Source: JAMZMI01 sp963848175 (GTDB taxonomy: Bacteria > Bacteroidota > Bacteroidia > Cytophagales > Cyclobacteriaceae). Taken from it: a stretch of DNA of 64,000 bases. Below are positions 1-8,796 of this stretch, piece by piece. The stretch's first letter is position 1. Each line of letters starts with the position of its first letter. The notes under the pieces are model-generated. The model saw only the letters and a list, made by a program, of their open reading frames with translations, was not told the origin of the DNA and did not search any database. The stretch covers positions 186,001 through 250,000 of the forward strand of contig CAWKCO010000003.1 of assembly GCA_963848175.1 (NCBI GenBank). The letters are read 5' to 3'. Made by a program: the position numbers and the translations under genes.

Positions 1-693
1 GAGGCAAATAAATTGCTCACCTTTCATGAGATGATGCACATGTATTTTCCTTTTTTGATGGGAATCAATGAAAAACGCTATGCCTGGGTAGATGAGGGCA
101 TGGCGGAATTTTCGGAGGACTATTTCACGGATGTGAACTTGGAATCCTACAGAGATCGCTCGCGTTTTGCACGGTCATCGAATCCTCCGCTGATGGTTGA
201 GACCTACACGATCCCAAAGACCTACGGCATCATATCGTATGATATAGCCTCACAATCGTATCATGCGCTTTTGCATTTATTAGGCAAAGAACTTTTTACC
301 CAGTGTCTCAATGGCTACATGGATCGGTGGAAGTACAAGCACCCGTCACCGTATGATTTTATGTTTACTTTCAACGACCTCTCTGGGCAAAATCTAGATT
401 GGTTTTGGAAGGCTTGGTATTTTGATTGGGGATACCCAGATGTGGCAGTTAGAGGGTTTGATGAAAAGACATTGAGTATTGAAAATGTAGGTGGCCGACC
501 AATAGCTGTGGAAGTGGCGATCACTTATAAAAATGGCAAAACGCAATCTGTACCGGTGAGTCCTGAGGTATGGAAATCGTCAAGGGTATTTGATTTAGAC
601 ATTGCTAATGCTGCGGAAGTGAGCAAAATTGAGTTGAAAACGCTGAATGGGTCGGATGCCATCGGGAGTAATAATTTTTGGCAAGCCAAATAG
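1..693 (+). CDS. M1-family (gluzincin) metallopeptidase, C-terminal part
   Basis: The reading frame is open from base 1, so the 5' part lies outside the window; about 230 residues remain. The zinc site is visible at the very start: HEMMH (bases 25-39), then 18 residues, then a glutamate in WVDEGMAEF, which is the HExxH-18-E arrangement of M1 aminopeptidases. The rest looks like the helical segment and a small beta domain usual after the M1 catalytic core. The N-terminal exopeptidase domain cannot be checked, so substrate (peptide aminopeptidase or another gluzincin) is open. Family call is firm, exact function is not. Confidence 0.85.
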   Translation, partial: EANKLLTFHEMMHMYFPFLMGINEKRYAWVDEGMAEFSEDYFTDVNLESYRDRSRFARSSNPPLMVETYTIPKTYGIISYDIASQSYHALLHLLGKELFTQCLNGYMDRWKYKHPSPYDFMFTFNDLSGQNLDWFWKAWYFDWGYPDVAVRGFDEKTLSIENVGGRPIAVEVAITYKNGKTQSVPVSPEVWKSSRVFDLDIANAAEVSKIELKTLNGSDAIGSNNFWQAK

Positions 694-772
694 CAGACTG
701 TTTATATGATGGATAAAAGAAGGAATGTATTAACTTTCGTCAAAACAACAGAAGAATGGATGATGTCTACGA

Positions 773-1030
773 ATGTCACGCAGCTATTCTAAACCAAACA
801 CATACAATATGAAAAGTGGAATGATAAGAGGATTAGTGCTTTTAGGATTAGGAGCATTTATAGTTTATTGGGCGATTACTCATTCGCCTAAGGCAGGTCT
901 GGGGCAAATCGTCACCAATGAGCTATCAGGTTCGTACACTATGGGGGAAACAGCCTATTATGCTTCTTTGGTGGTAGGTACGATCATAGGAGTGTTGGGA
1001 GTGGTTAGGCTCTTTAAATCATCGAAATAA
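773..1030 (+). CDS. Small two-helix membrane protein
   Basis: Unrecognised 85-residue protein. Two hydrophobic stretches are visible, roughly residues 20-36 (LVLLGLGAFIVYWAIT) and 63-80 (YASLVVGTIIGVLGVVRL), so it is probably an inner-membrane protein with a short loop between. An internal ATG at 809 (MKSGMIRG) would give a 73-residue product beginning just before the first helix and is an equally good start. It is a single gene between the peptidase and a shared terminator. No function assigned. Confidence 0.6.
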   Translation: MSRSYSKPNTYNMKSGMIRGLVLLGLGAFIVYWAITHSPKAGLGQIVTNELSGSYTMGETAYYASLVVGTIIGVLGVVRLFKSSK

Positions 1031-1053
1031 TTCTTTTGACATACGTCAAAAAC

Positions 1054-1093
1054 AAAAGCGACTGCCTCTCGTGGACAGTCGCTTTTTGTTTTT
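1054..1093. terminator. Bidirectional rho-independent terminator
   Basis: Perfect 8-bp stem AGCGACTG/CAGTCGCT (1057-1064 with 1076-1083) flanked by A-run and T-run, between two convergent genes. It can serve both strands; the T-run overlaps the stop codon of the minus-strand gene. Confidence 0.85.
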
Positions 1094-2126
1094 AGTTCTT
1101 GATGATTTCCTTGAGTTCCAGATAATACTGCATGGTGCGATAGGTGTCTACATCAGGATATCCGTTGCTTGTAGGCGAGAGTTTTTCGTAGTGATTTTTA
1201 GCGAACATAGACTCTGATACCAACTTTTTGTAATCTTTTTTCTTGCTCGGTGGGTTTGCGTTCTGAATCATGGTAGGAGGGAGCGTTCCATCTCCTTCAC
1301 GTCTAATGCCCCATTTGATCAATCCATTTTCATCTCTGACAAATTCGGCAGGTTCTTTTGTATGTACCTCTGTATCTATAGCAAAAGCTACTCCTCGTTC
1401 ATTGGCCGGCTCAGTGAATCCGATCATAAATGCATAGCGTTTTCCTCCTTTCAGTGTAATTTCAGAATCGCCCATAAAGTCACATCTTAGGTATCTCAAA
1501 TGCCCCGCTTGCTCACCATAAGGTACAGGTGTGCTCTTGGGGTGGCCTGGCTGAGTGGTGGGGGCGATATTTGGGAAAATCCCTCCTGTAGATCTGTGAA
1601 TCACTTCGTATTCTGCTCCTTCAATGTAGTCGTCGCATCGGTTGAATTGATGATCAAAACCATGTGTGGCTTCATCTCCTTTGGTAGTTCCGTTTTCATT
1701 GATACCAAAGTTGTCATTCGTTTTCACTTCAAAAAACACAATGTATAATTCTGCACCTATGGCGTCTTCCATTACAGCATTGCTGCCCAGTGAGGTTCTG
1801 AGAACCAACGCATCTAGTTGTACATCTACACCCTCGGGCACATTGAAAACCTGCCCCATGTCTCTGTTGCGTTGAAAGTACCCAAAACCATTGCTGCTGG
1901 GACTATCTTTCCAAACTAGATGAGCTTCATCCGTATTTCTAATGCTGGTGTTGCCATGACAAACTTTTTCACTGGGAATGTGAAAGTGCATTCCTTTGAG
2001 AAGCTTATCCTGTGGAGGAGTGTATGACTTATTGAGGTCGGTAATTGTAAAAGTGCTTTGCGCCAGCGTGAAAAGTGCACTGAAAAGCATTACGACTGTT
2101 AGGGGTGTTTTAATCATTTTGTTCAT
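1092..2126 (-). CDS. Secreted protein of unknown function
   Basis: Start placed at the ATG at 2126 because it begins directly with a signal peptide (MNKMIKTPLTVVMLFSALFT, cleavage near LAQS); a longer in-frame start at 2162 only adds residues before it. The mature protein (about 320 residues) has no motif I recognise with certainty. It is rich in aromatic and acidic residues and beta-prone, with a segment mentioning no catalytic signature. It is the last gene in a minus-strand run with gmhA, a ROK kinase and a GH43 lipoprotein, so a role in extracellular carbohydrate handling is plausible by context only. Confidence 0.6.
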   Translation of the reverse strand: MNKMIKTPLTVVMLFSALFTLAQSTFTITDLNKSYTPPQDKLLKGMHFHIPSEKVCHGNTSIRNTDEAHLVWKDSPSSNGFGYFQRNRDMGQVFNVPEGVDVQLDALVLRTSLGSNAVMEDAIGAELYIVFFEVKTNDNFGINENGTTKGDEATHGFDHQFNRCDDYIEGAEYEVIHRSTGGIFPNIAPTTQPGHPKSTPVPYGEQAGHLRYLRCDFMGDSEITLKGGKRYAFMIGFTEPANERGVAFAIDTEVHTKEPAEFVRDENGLIKWGIRREGDGTLPPTMIQNANPPSKKKDYKKLVSESMFAKNHYEKLSPTSNGYPDVDTYRTMQYYLELKEIIKN

Positions 2127-2189
2127 AATGGAATTGTTCGGTTCGCGTAAAAAATCCCTCAAAAGATACTCTGTTGCGGGATAGTGTTG

Positions 2190-2774
2190 TTAGTCTTTCA
2201 TTAAATCCTCCACAAGCATGATAATACTGTGGATGCACTTGATGTGTATTTCCTGTATTCGATCGGCGAAACCTTCGTGAGGAACTAAAATTTTCACGTC
2301 AGCCAAGGCTGCCAAGTCTTTACCTGTTTTTCCAGAAAGCAGAATGGTTTTCATGCCTTTGCCTTTGGCTGCTTCGAATGCACGCACAATGCTTTTGGAT
2401 GTGCCGCTCGTGCTTAGCCCAAATACGACATCACCTTCGTTTCCCATTCCTTCTATAAAGCGTGAGAAAATGAATTCGTAACCAAAATCATTTCCCACGC
2501 AAGAGATGTGACTAGGGTCGGAGATGGCCATGGCAGCATAAGCTGGGCGGTTTTCTCTGTAACGGCCAGAAAGTTCTTCAGCAAAGTGCATCGCATCGCA
2601 GTGCGATCCGCCATTGCCACAAGAGAGCACTTTGCCTCCTTGCTTCAATGCTGTAGCGATGGTTTCGGCTGTTAGCACGATATCACCAAAGTTGTTTTCG
2701 TCGGTCACAAAGTCATTCAAGACTTTCTGTGCCTGTGCAAATTCTTTTTGTACGAGTTCTAAATAGTTACTCAT
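2190..2774 (-). CDS. gmhA: D-sedoheptulose 7-phosphate isomerase
   Basis: SIS-domain phosphosugar isomerase, about 194 residues, the normal GmhA length. It would convert sedoheptulose 7-phosphate to D-glycero-D-manno-heptose 7-phosphate, the first step of ADP-heptose synthesis, in the cytoplasm. The characteristic block SCGNGGSHCDAMHFAEEL, then SHISCVGNDFG, STSGTS and ADRIQEIHIK closely resemble the E. coli enzyme as I remember it. Start at ATG 2774 chosen over a TTG at 2786 that overlaps the kinase stop; it leaves 8 bases between the genes and matches the family N-terminus. No other heptose genes are nearby, and its partner here is a ROK sugar kinase, so the physiological product is not certain. 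Confidence 0.9.
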   Translation of the reverse strand: MSNYLELVQKEFAQAQKVLNDFVTDENNFGDIVLTAETIATALKQGGKVLSCGNGGSHCDAMHFAEELSGRYRENRPAYAAMAISDPSHISCVGNDFGYEFIFSRFIEGMGNEGDVVFGLSTSGTSKSIVRAFEAAKGKGMKTILLSGKTGKDLAALADVKILVPHEGFADRIQEIHIKCIHSIIMLVEDLMKD

Positions 2775-2782
2775 TGGATGCT

Positions 2783-3694
2783 TCAATTTACAAGCATGGC
2801 AGCTCCGAATACGCCAGCACTATCACCAAGCTTTGGCTTTAAAAATTTAGTTTCAATATTTGGGTTGAAAAGGTATTGCTCTGCTTTTTTCACACCTTCA
2901 GTATAGAGGAGGTCGATATTACCTACTCCGCCACCCAAAACAATGGCATCAGGGTCGAGCACGTTGATGATACTGGCTATTCCTCTTCCAAAAAATTCCA
3001 GCATGCGCTCGATTGTAGCAGTGGCATTTTTGTCTGTATCAGCAGCATAAAGCTCCATGATGTCTTTTAGCTTTTTGTGGCCACCAGATTGTTGTTCGTA
3101 GAACCTTTCTAGCCCTGTGCCAGAGATGAGGGTTTCCACACAGCCTATCTGCCCACAGTAGCACTTGCCGCCAGATTCGTGCAGGATGTTGTGCCCCCAT
3201 TCGCCTCCTATACCGTGACGACCGTTGATCACTTTGCCATTGATTACTACACCGCCACCTACACCAGTGCCCATGATCACACCAAATACAACTTGTGCGT
3301 CGGGTGCTTCGCTCGGTACAGCTCCCATAGTTGCTTCAGCTAGCGCAAAGCAGTTGGCATCATTAGCCATACTCACTGGTACGCCAAGAGCTGTTTCCAA
3401 ATCTTTTTTGAAATGGCGACCATTGAGGCAAGTAGTGTTGCTGTTTTTTAGTGTCTGAGTAGTGGGGTCAAGTGTTCCTGGAGTACCTATTCCTACGGCC
3501 GTTACTTTTATTCCGCTTTTTTCTTCAAGCAGGCCGACTACTTTTTTGATTTGAGATACGATATGGTCGTAACCGTGCTCCTTTTCAGTAGGGACTCTTA
3601 GTCTTTCTATTATTTCAAAGTCTTTATCACCTTTAGAGATCAGTACTCCTTCAATTTTTGTACCCCCTAAATCTATTCCGCAGAGTGTTTTCAT
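2783..3694 (-). CDS. ROK-family sugar kinase
   Basis: 303-residue cytoplasmic sugar kinase. The ATP site DLGGTKIEG (about residues 8-16), the catalytic region NDANCFA, and the zinc-binding ROK signature GH-x9-CYCGQIGCVET (about residues 168-187) are all present, ending in LGGGV and GDSAGVFGAA. It resembles fructokinase/mannose kinase Mak and N-acetylglucosamine kinase; the hexose cannot be told from motifs. It lies 12 bases after the GH43 gene and 8 bases before gmhA, so the three probably form one transcript with the downstream secreted protein. Confidence 0.85.
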   Translation of the reverse strand: MKTLCGIDLGGTKIEGVLISKGDKDFEIIERLRVPTEKEHGYDHIVSQIKKVVGLLEEKSGIKVTAVGIGTPGTLDPTTQTLKNSNTTCLNGRHFKKDLETALGVPVSMANDANCFALAEATMGAVPSEAPDAQVVFGVIMGTGVGGGVVINGKVINGRHGIGGEWGHNILHESGGKCYCGQIGCVETLISGTGLERFYEQQSGGHKKLKDIMELYAADTDKNATATIERMLEFFGRGIASIINVLDPDAIVLGGGVGNIDLLYTEGVKKAEQYLFNPNIETKFLKPKLGDSAGVFGAAMLVN

Positions 3695-3706
3695 CGTGTA
3701 TTGTTG

Positions 3707-4651
3707 TTAGTAGTTAATAGGCTCCATACTCGGGCCATCGCATTTCAATTGGTCTCCTTCCCAATACAGCGGATCTAGCCTTGAGTATCTGGCCGTGAAA
3801 TTAACATCCCAGCCATGATAAGCCAACCATAGTTGTCCGTTTTTATCTGTAAAGACCGAATTATGGCCAGGGCCTTTTACTTTATCACTGCTTACCACAA
3901 GTGATTCATCTACGACTGTAAATGGCCCTGTTAAAGACGGTGAAGTAGCCACATTTACGTGATAGGTGGAGTCTTTCCATCTGCCAGTACTGAAGGTCAT
4001 GTAATATTTGTCTTCTTTCGGTATGATAAAAGCACCTTCTTGCCAGCCATAATTATCCATAATTAGAATAGGATCTCCATCTACGGTAAATGGGTCTAGC
4101 ATTTTGTGAACATAGATTTGTCCCATTGGAAGGTCTCGGTTGTTGAGTTGCTCGGTGGTGAAGTAAATGTACATTTGGCCATCTTTATCTATTACGGGGT
4201 GACCGTCTATTGACCCATGAGGAATGACCACACCGTGATCTTCATAAGGCCCAGTGATGCTTTTGGAGGTAGCCACACCTACGCGATTGTATTGATTGCG
4301 TGGAGAATCTTTTCTCGAGGCGGTATAATATAGGTAATAAGTATCCGCTATTTTGATGACTTCTGGAGCCCAAAAGTGCTTGTAGTTCCAATCGGCAGTG
4401 TCCCCAGCGGTTACTGCACCATTGACGAATGTCCAGTCATTTAAATTTTCAGACTTATATATTGGAATGTATAGACTGTCTGGGGCGCGGTGTGAAGCAA
4501 AGAGGTAGTAGAAGCCATTGTCATAGGTCACATACGGATCCGGAAGGCTATTATCTACAATGGGATTTTGTAGTGTCTTGATTTCCTTTTTTTGATTTTG
4601 GCAAGAGGTCAAGAAAATGATAGCAACTAAGCCGAAAATAAATTTATTCAT
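3707..4651 (-). CDS. GH43-type glycoside hydrolase, lipoprotein
   Basis: 314 residues with a lipoprotein signal peptide ending in FLTSC (lipid-modified Cys about 17). Five-bladed beta-propeller pattern of GH43: the catalytic base Asp in LPDPYV (about residue 38), the transition-state Asp in SIDGHPVID, and the acid Glu in GWQEGAFI are all present. Family members act on alpha-L-arabinofuranosides, beta-xylosides or galactans; the substrate cannot be fixed here. First gene of the minus-strand run, divergent from the esterase gene, with about 200 bases between that must hold both promoters. Confidence 0.85.
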   Translation of the reverse strand: MNKFIFGLVAIIFLTSCQNQKKEIKTLQNPIVDNSLPDPYVTYDNGFYYLFASHRAPDSLYIPIYKSENLNDWTFVNGAVTAGDTADWNYKHFWAPEVIKIADTYYLYYTASRKDSPRNQYNRVGVATSKSITGPYEDHGVVIPHGSIDGHPVIDKDGQMYIYFTTEQLNNRDLPMGQIYVHKMLDPFTVDGDPILIMDNYGWQEGAFIIPKEDKYYMTFSTGRWKDSTYHVNVATSPSLTGPFTVVDESLVVSSDKVKGPGHNSVFTDKNGQLWLAYHGWDVNFTARYSRLDPLYWEGDQLKCDGPSMEPINY

Positions 4652-4855
4652 GAAGTGTTTTTTGAACCCAAAAGTATGTTGTCTTTATTTCACAAGCTTC
4701 AGACTCTGGATTTTCTTGCTTTTGTTTTACTAATCAAAACAATGAAAGGGCTCTCTAGGCGGATATTTGAATTGGGAGTAAGAATGTGAAATGTGGCGAA
4801 TGAGTTGCTGAGGAGATGTAGATTTACCCAAAAAATGTTCAAAGAATTATTAGAA

Positions 4856-5797
4856 ATGATGAATCGAAAATTTTCAATGTGGGTAGTACTAGGAAACGTT
4901 TTTTTACTACTTTTTCTCTGTACGTCTTGTCAAAAGGAGGTGAAATTATCTGAAGAGCAATTGTTGCGGATTCCGTATACAAGTGCATTTGATCAAACTG
5001 AGCGCGAATACTTCCTGTACTTGCCAAAGGGATATGGTGACGAGCCAGACAAAGAGTGGCCAGTGATGTTGTTTCTACATGGAAATGGAGAGCGAGGCAA
5101 TGGCAAAGATCAATTGGACTTCAGCTTGGCACATGGGCCAGTTTTTGAGGCGTGGGTGCAACGAAGAGATCTGCCTTTTATCATTATAGCTCCTCAACTT
5201 CATATGCATGGTTTTGATACGCTTAAGTCTTGGATGGCTAATAGAGATATTAATACATATCCAAAGCGTCTGGCTGAGGGTGTACCACCTCGAGCTCCGA
5301 AATTTCCTTCAAACATGTTGATTGACGGAGTTTTGTCAACAGCAGAGTATCCATACGAGTCATTTGGGCCAATCAGAGGATGGGAGACTGTCGAGGGAGA
5401 TCTCGTGACGATGTTGGATTATGTAAAGGCTAATTATACTACAGATCAATCTAGAGTTTATCTTACAGGTCTTAGCTACGGTGGGTTTGGTACGTGGTAT
5501 ATGGCCAGTAAGTACCCTGAGCGTTTTGCGGCTATTGCGCCTATTGTTGGCTGGGGGCATGTAGACTTAATGCAGCCCATTGTCGACAACCAAATTCCAG
5601 TTTGGTGCTTTGCAGGTGGTAGAGATCAGGTAATAGAGCAGAAATATTTTTATCCTGGCATCAATAAACTAGAGGAGCTTGGGCATAAAGATGTCCGATT
5701 TACCATAGAAGCAGACATGGCTCATGATGTATGGACACGTGTGTATGCTGGAGAGGAAATTTACAATTGGCTTTTGAATTATAGTTTGAAAAAATAA
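4856..5797 (+). CDS. Alpha/beta-hydrolase esterase, lipoprotein
   Basis: Start placed at the ATG pair 4856/4859, which opens straight into a lipoprotein signal peptide (FLLLFLCTSC); a GTG at 4793 in frame would add 21 residues with no signal character. Alpha/beta-hydrolase features: oxyanion segment MLFLHGNGERG, nucleophile in GLSYGG, Asp in GGRDQV and His in MAHDVW. Resembles the secreted phospholipase/carboxylesterase group common in Bacteroidota carbohydrate loci, possibly deacylating polysaccharide. It is followed after 44 bases by a sulfatase in the same direction. Confidence 0.8.
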   Translation: MMNRKFSMWVVLGNVFLLLFLCTSCQKEVKLSEEQLLRIPYTSAFDQTEREYFLYLPKGYGDEPDKEWPVMLFLHGNGERGNGKDQLDFSLAHGPVFEAWVQRRDLPFIIIAPQLHMHGFDTLKSWMANRDINTYPKRLAEGVPPRAPKFPSNMLIDGVLSTAEYPYESFGPIRGWETVEGDLVTMLDYVKANYTTDQSRVYLTGLSYGGFGTWYMASKYPERFAAIAPIVGWGHVDLMQPIVDNQIPVWCFAGGRDQVIEQKYFYPGINKLEELGHKDVRFTIEADMAHDVWTRVYAGEEIYNWLLNYSLKK

Positions 5798-5841
5798 ATG
5801 GGTCGATAGGACCAAGTACCGATGAATATTAATAAATAGAT

Positions 5842-7395
5842 ATGCTGCTAAAAAGAAACCCCTTATCCAATCATTTTTGGGCGATTGTTCTATTACTCGG
5901 AAGTGTCTTGAGTTCGTGTGGAACAACTACAACTTCAAGTACGAGTAAGCCCAATGTAATCATCATCCTTGCCGATGATTTGGGGTATGGTGATATCTCT
6001 GCCAATCAAATCGACCCAAAAATATCTACGCCAGCTATCGATGGTCTAGTTAACCAAGGGATGCATTTTGATAATGCGCATACGGCATCATCGGTATGTA
6101 CTCCTTCTAGATACGCTTTGCTGACTGGAAGATACAGTTGGCGAACAAAACTAAGAAGTGGGGTGCTTTTCGGTTACGATCAACCATTGATCACAGAAAG
6201 AGATTATACCATAGGTCAGTTGTTTCAAGATGCAGGGTATCGTACTTCTGCTATTGGAAAGTGGCATTTAGGCCTCCCATGGTCTATTAATTCAGCTTCG
6301 GACTATGTCAGTCGTACGAAAGATAGTATCGTGCACAAGCTTTTGGCCAAAGAAAACGACATGGATATTGCCGAACCCTTTACCGAACTAAATTGGCATA
6401 AAAATATTGGGTTTGATTATTTCTATGGCATTAGTGCATCTTTAGATATTCCTCCCTATGGGATGATTGAGAATGGCCAGTATCTAGCACCAATCAATAG
6501 TAGGGTAGAGGCTTCAGAACATCAGGCTAGTTACGATCGTGATTATTGGCGTGAAGGGCCAGCCACAGAGGGTTTTGATCATGGTAAAGTCTTGAAAGAT
6601 ATTACAAAAAAGTCGGTTGAGTTTGTTGAAAAGAATAGTGAAAATCCATTTTTCATGTATATGGCTCTTACCGCACCTCACACACCGTGGTTGCCATCTG
6701 AGGAGTTCAGAGGAAAATCAAATGCGGGAAAGTATGGTGATTTTTTGGCTATGGTAGATTGGAGTGTGGGGCAAGTACTTGAAGCCTTAGAGAGGAAAGG
6801 ATTGTCAGACAATACAATAGTAATATTTACATCTGATAATGGCGCTCATGAAAAAGCAATTGAAGAATTTGGAGGGAGTGGCCATCGACCCAATGTTAAT
6901 TTCAGAGGACAAAAAGGTGATTTGTACGAAGGAGGTCATCATGTACCACTGGTAATAAAGTGGTCAGGATATGTGCCGGAAGGTGTTAGGTCGAGCCAGC
7001 TTGTGGTACTTACTGATTTGATGAGGACAGTTGCTGATATGGTAGGGGTTGCTATGCCAGAGGGTGCAGGTGAGGATAGTAAAAGTTTTTATTCGGTGGT
7101 GTCAGGTGAGAATAAGCGCTCAGAAAGAGTGAGTGCTATCTATCATTCTCAAATAGGAACATTTGCTGTTCAGCATGAAGATTGGAAGTTAATTGAGCAT
7201 CTAGGATCTGGGGGATTTACTCAGCCTAGATATGTTGTCTCCACTTCAGATAAGCCTCCCAGACAGTTATTTAACCTTGAGTCAGATATCTCTGAAACCC
7301 AGGATTTGGTTTTACAACAAACGGACAAGGTAAACGAATTGCAAAAAATATTGGATGAAGCCCGGTCAGGTCTTGATTATTCGCCACGTAAATAG
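5842..7395 (+). CDS. Formylglycine-dependent sulfatase, lipoprotein
   Basis: 517 residues. Lipoprotein signal with SVLSSC (Cys 26). Sulfatase hallmarks: metal-binding NVIIILADDLGYGD (about residues 38-51), the formylglycine motif CTPSR (Cys 86, serine at position three is usual; here C-T-P-S-R) followed by LLTGRYSWRT, the GKWHLG motif and the second metal site TSDNGAHE. Removes sulfate esters from glycans, probably in the periplasm or at the outer membrane. It needs an anaerobic (AslB-type) or FGE-type maturase, not present in the window. Confidence 0.92.
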   Translation: MLLKRNPLSNHFWAIVLLLGSVLSSCGTTTTSSTSKPNVIIILADDLGYGDISANQIDPKISTPAIDGLVNQGMHFDNAHTASSVCTPSRYALLTGRYSWRTKLRSGVLFGYDQPLITERDYTIGQLFQDAGYRTSAIGKWHLGLPWSINSASDYVSRTKDSIVHKLLAKENDMDIAEPFTELNWHKNIGFDYFYGISASLDIPPYGMIENGQYLAPINSRVEASEHQASYDRDYWREGPATEGFDHGKVLKDITKKSVEFVEKNSENPFFMYMALTAPHTPWLPSEEFRGKSNAGKYGDFLAMVDWSVGQVLEALERKGLSDNTIVIFTSDNGAHEKAIEEFGGSGHRPNVNFRGQKGDLYEGGHHVPLVIKWSGYVPEGVRSSQLVVLTDLMRTVADMVGVAMPEGAGEDSKSFYSVVSGENKRSERVSAIYHSQIGTFAVQHEDWKLIEHLGSGGFTQPRYVVSTSDKPPRQLFNLESDISETQDLVLQQTDKVNELQKILDEARSGLDYSPRK

Positions 7396-7734
7396 AAGAT
7401 AAAAGTCTTTGTCATCGAGTGAAGTTTATTCATAAGGGGTGAATTTAGTGTTTAGGCTGTATTAGGGTGTCGTGCCAATGTCAAGTGTGCACTTATTCTA
7501 TAGAGCGGTTATGTATTATTGTGGGGGAGCGTCTTTTCTTTCGATTTCTTAAATCAAAGTGAAATGGGATGCTATACACTTAATTTGGAGTGTGTAAAAG
7601 GGATGTTATTATATAAGGAAGTATCACCGCCTCTGATTCTTTTGAGATTTTCAAATTGCTACATACCTGACTAAATCCAAATAGTTAACCTAAAACCCCA
7701 AACCCTTTAGCGTCAGCCAAAAGGTGAAAACTCA
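7396..7734. other. Non-coding gap, 339 bases
   Basis: No convincing ORF, repeat or RNA structure was seen. It must contain the promoter of the nucleoside-hydrolase-like gene, but I could not place a good TAnnTTTG box. Confidence 0.5.
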
Positions 7735-8697
7735 ATGATGAAAAAACAATTACTCGTCATTATGCTCGTACTGGTGAGCATGGTGTCCGTATCAGATGTC
7801 TTCGGGCAATCAAAAAAATACATATTGGATGCCGACACTGGAAACGAATTAGATGATTTCTATGCTATTCTCAGATGCATAGTGGATCCAGAAATGGATA
7901 TCATCGGTTTGACCTCTGCTCATTATAGCAATACACAAATCTTCGTAGATAGCGTTTGGAATCAGAATCCTGTAACCAATTTCAATACAGTTCAAGTTTC
8001 TCAAGAATACAATGAGCAAATCCTGAAAGGATTAGGAAGACTTGATTTACCTCACCCGATTGGAGGTAAGAGATCCATTGGCTATGCTTGGGGTTATTAC
8101 GAGGGCGCTCATATTCCTGAAGCTCCAGCCATCGATTTTATTATTGCAGAAGCGCGTAAAGCAAGTCCTGAAAATAGGCTTAATGTGATATGTATTGGTG
8201 CATCCACAAACTTGGCATCAGCTTTAGAAAAAGCACCTGAAATAGCCAAAAACATTCATGCTTACCTATTGGGCGCTAGGTTTGATAAAGTGACAGGTGT
8301 CTGGAATAAAAGTGAGTTTAATATCCGTAATGATTTAAGTGCTTTTGATTTGCTTCTTGACAACTCTGAGATTGAGTTGACGGTAATGCCAATAACAACT
8401 TGCCGTCCATACGTTTTTCATAAAACAGAAACGATGAGAAGGATGAAAGCCTATAAACATCCTGTGGGCAATTTGTTAGCCGATATTTGGCCAGGGATCA
8501 ATGCTGCAGAGGATAGAGTGATGTGGGACTTAGCCTTGGTGATCGCTATTCAGCAGCCTCACCTTGCAACCCTTGAAAAGCGGGCGCCACCTCCCGAAAA
8601 TAAGAGAGAGTATGTGAATGTGTATACCAAGATTGATGTAGAGGGCATGGTTCAGGATTTTTGGAGCTACTCAGATCGTTATTTCAAAAAGAAATAG
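7735..8697 (+). CDS. Inosine-uridine nucleoside hydrolase-like secreted protein
   Basis: 320 residues with a cleavable signal peptide ending near VFGQS. The calcium/ribose-binding motif DADTGNELDD near the mature N-terminus is the IU-nucleoside hydrolase signature (usual form DxDxGxDD, here with E-L in place of one residue). Later blocks (ASTNLASALE, MWDLALVIAI) fit the family. Exported copies are frequent in Bacteroidota polysaccharide loci, where they may cleave other N- or O-ribosides; the true substrate is unknown. Monocistronic, about 100 bases before the AraC regulator. Confidence 0.8.
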   Translation: MMKKQLLVIMLVLVSMVSVSDVFGQSKKYILDADTGNELDDFYAILRCIVDPEMDIIGLTSAHYSNTQIFVDSVWNQNPVTNFNTVQVSQEYNEQILKGLGRLDLPHPIGGKRSIGYAWGYYEGAHIPEAPAIDFIIAEARKASPENRLNVICIGASTNLASALEKAPEIAKNIHAYLLGARFDKVTGVWNKSEFNIRNDLSAFDLLLDNSEIELTVMPITTCRPYVFHKTETMRRMKAYKHPVGNLLADIWPGINAAEDRVMWDLALVIAIQQPHLATLEKRAPPPENKREYVNVYTKIDVEGMVQDFWSYSDRYFKKK

Positions 8698-8796
8698 AAG
8701 CACGATTTGAGGGGGATGGAATATCGATTGTTGCCGCTATAAATCGATTGTGAGGCTTTGTCGAACATTATTTACCAAGATCAAATAAATAAAACC

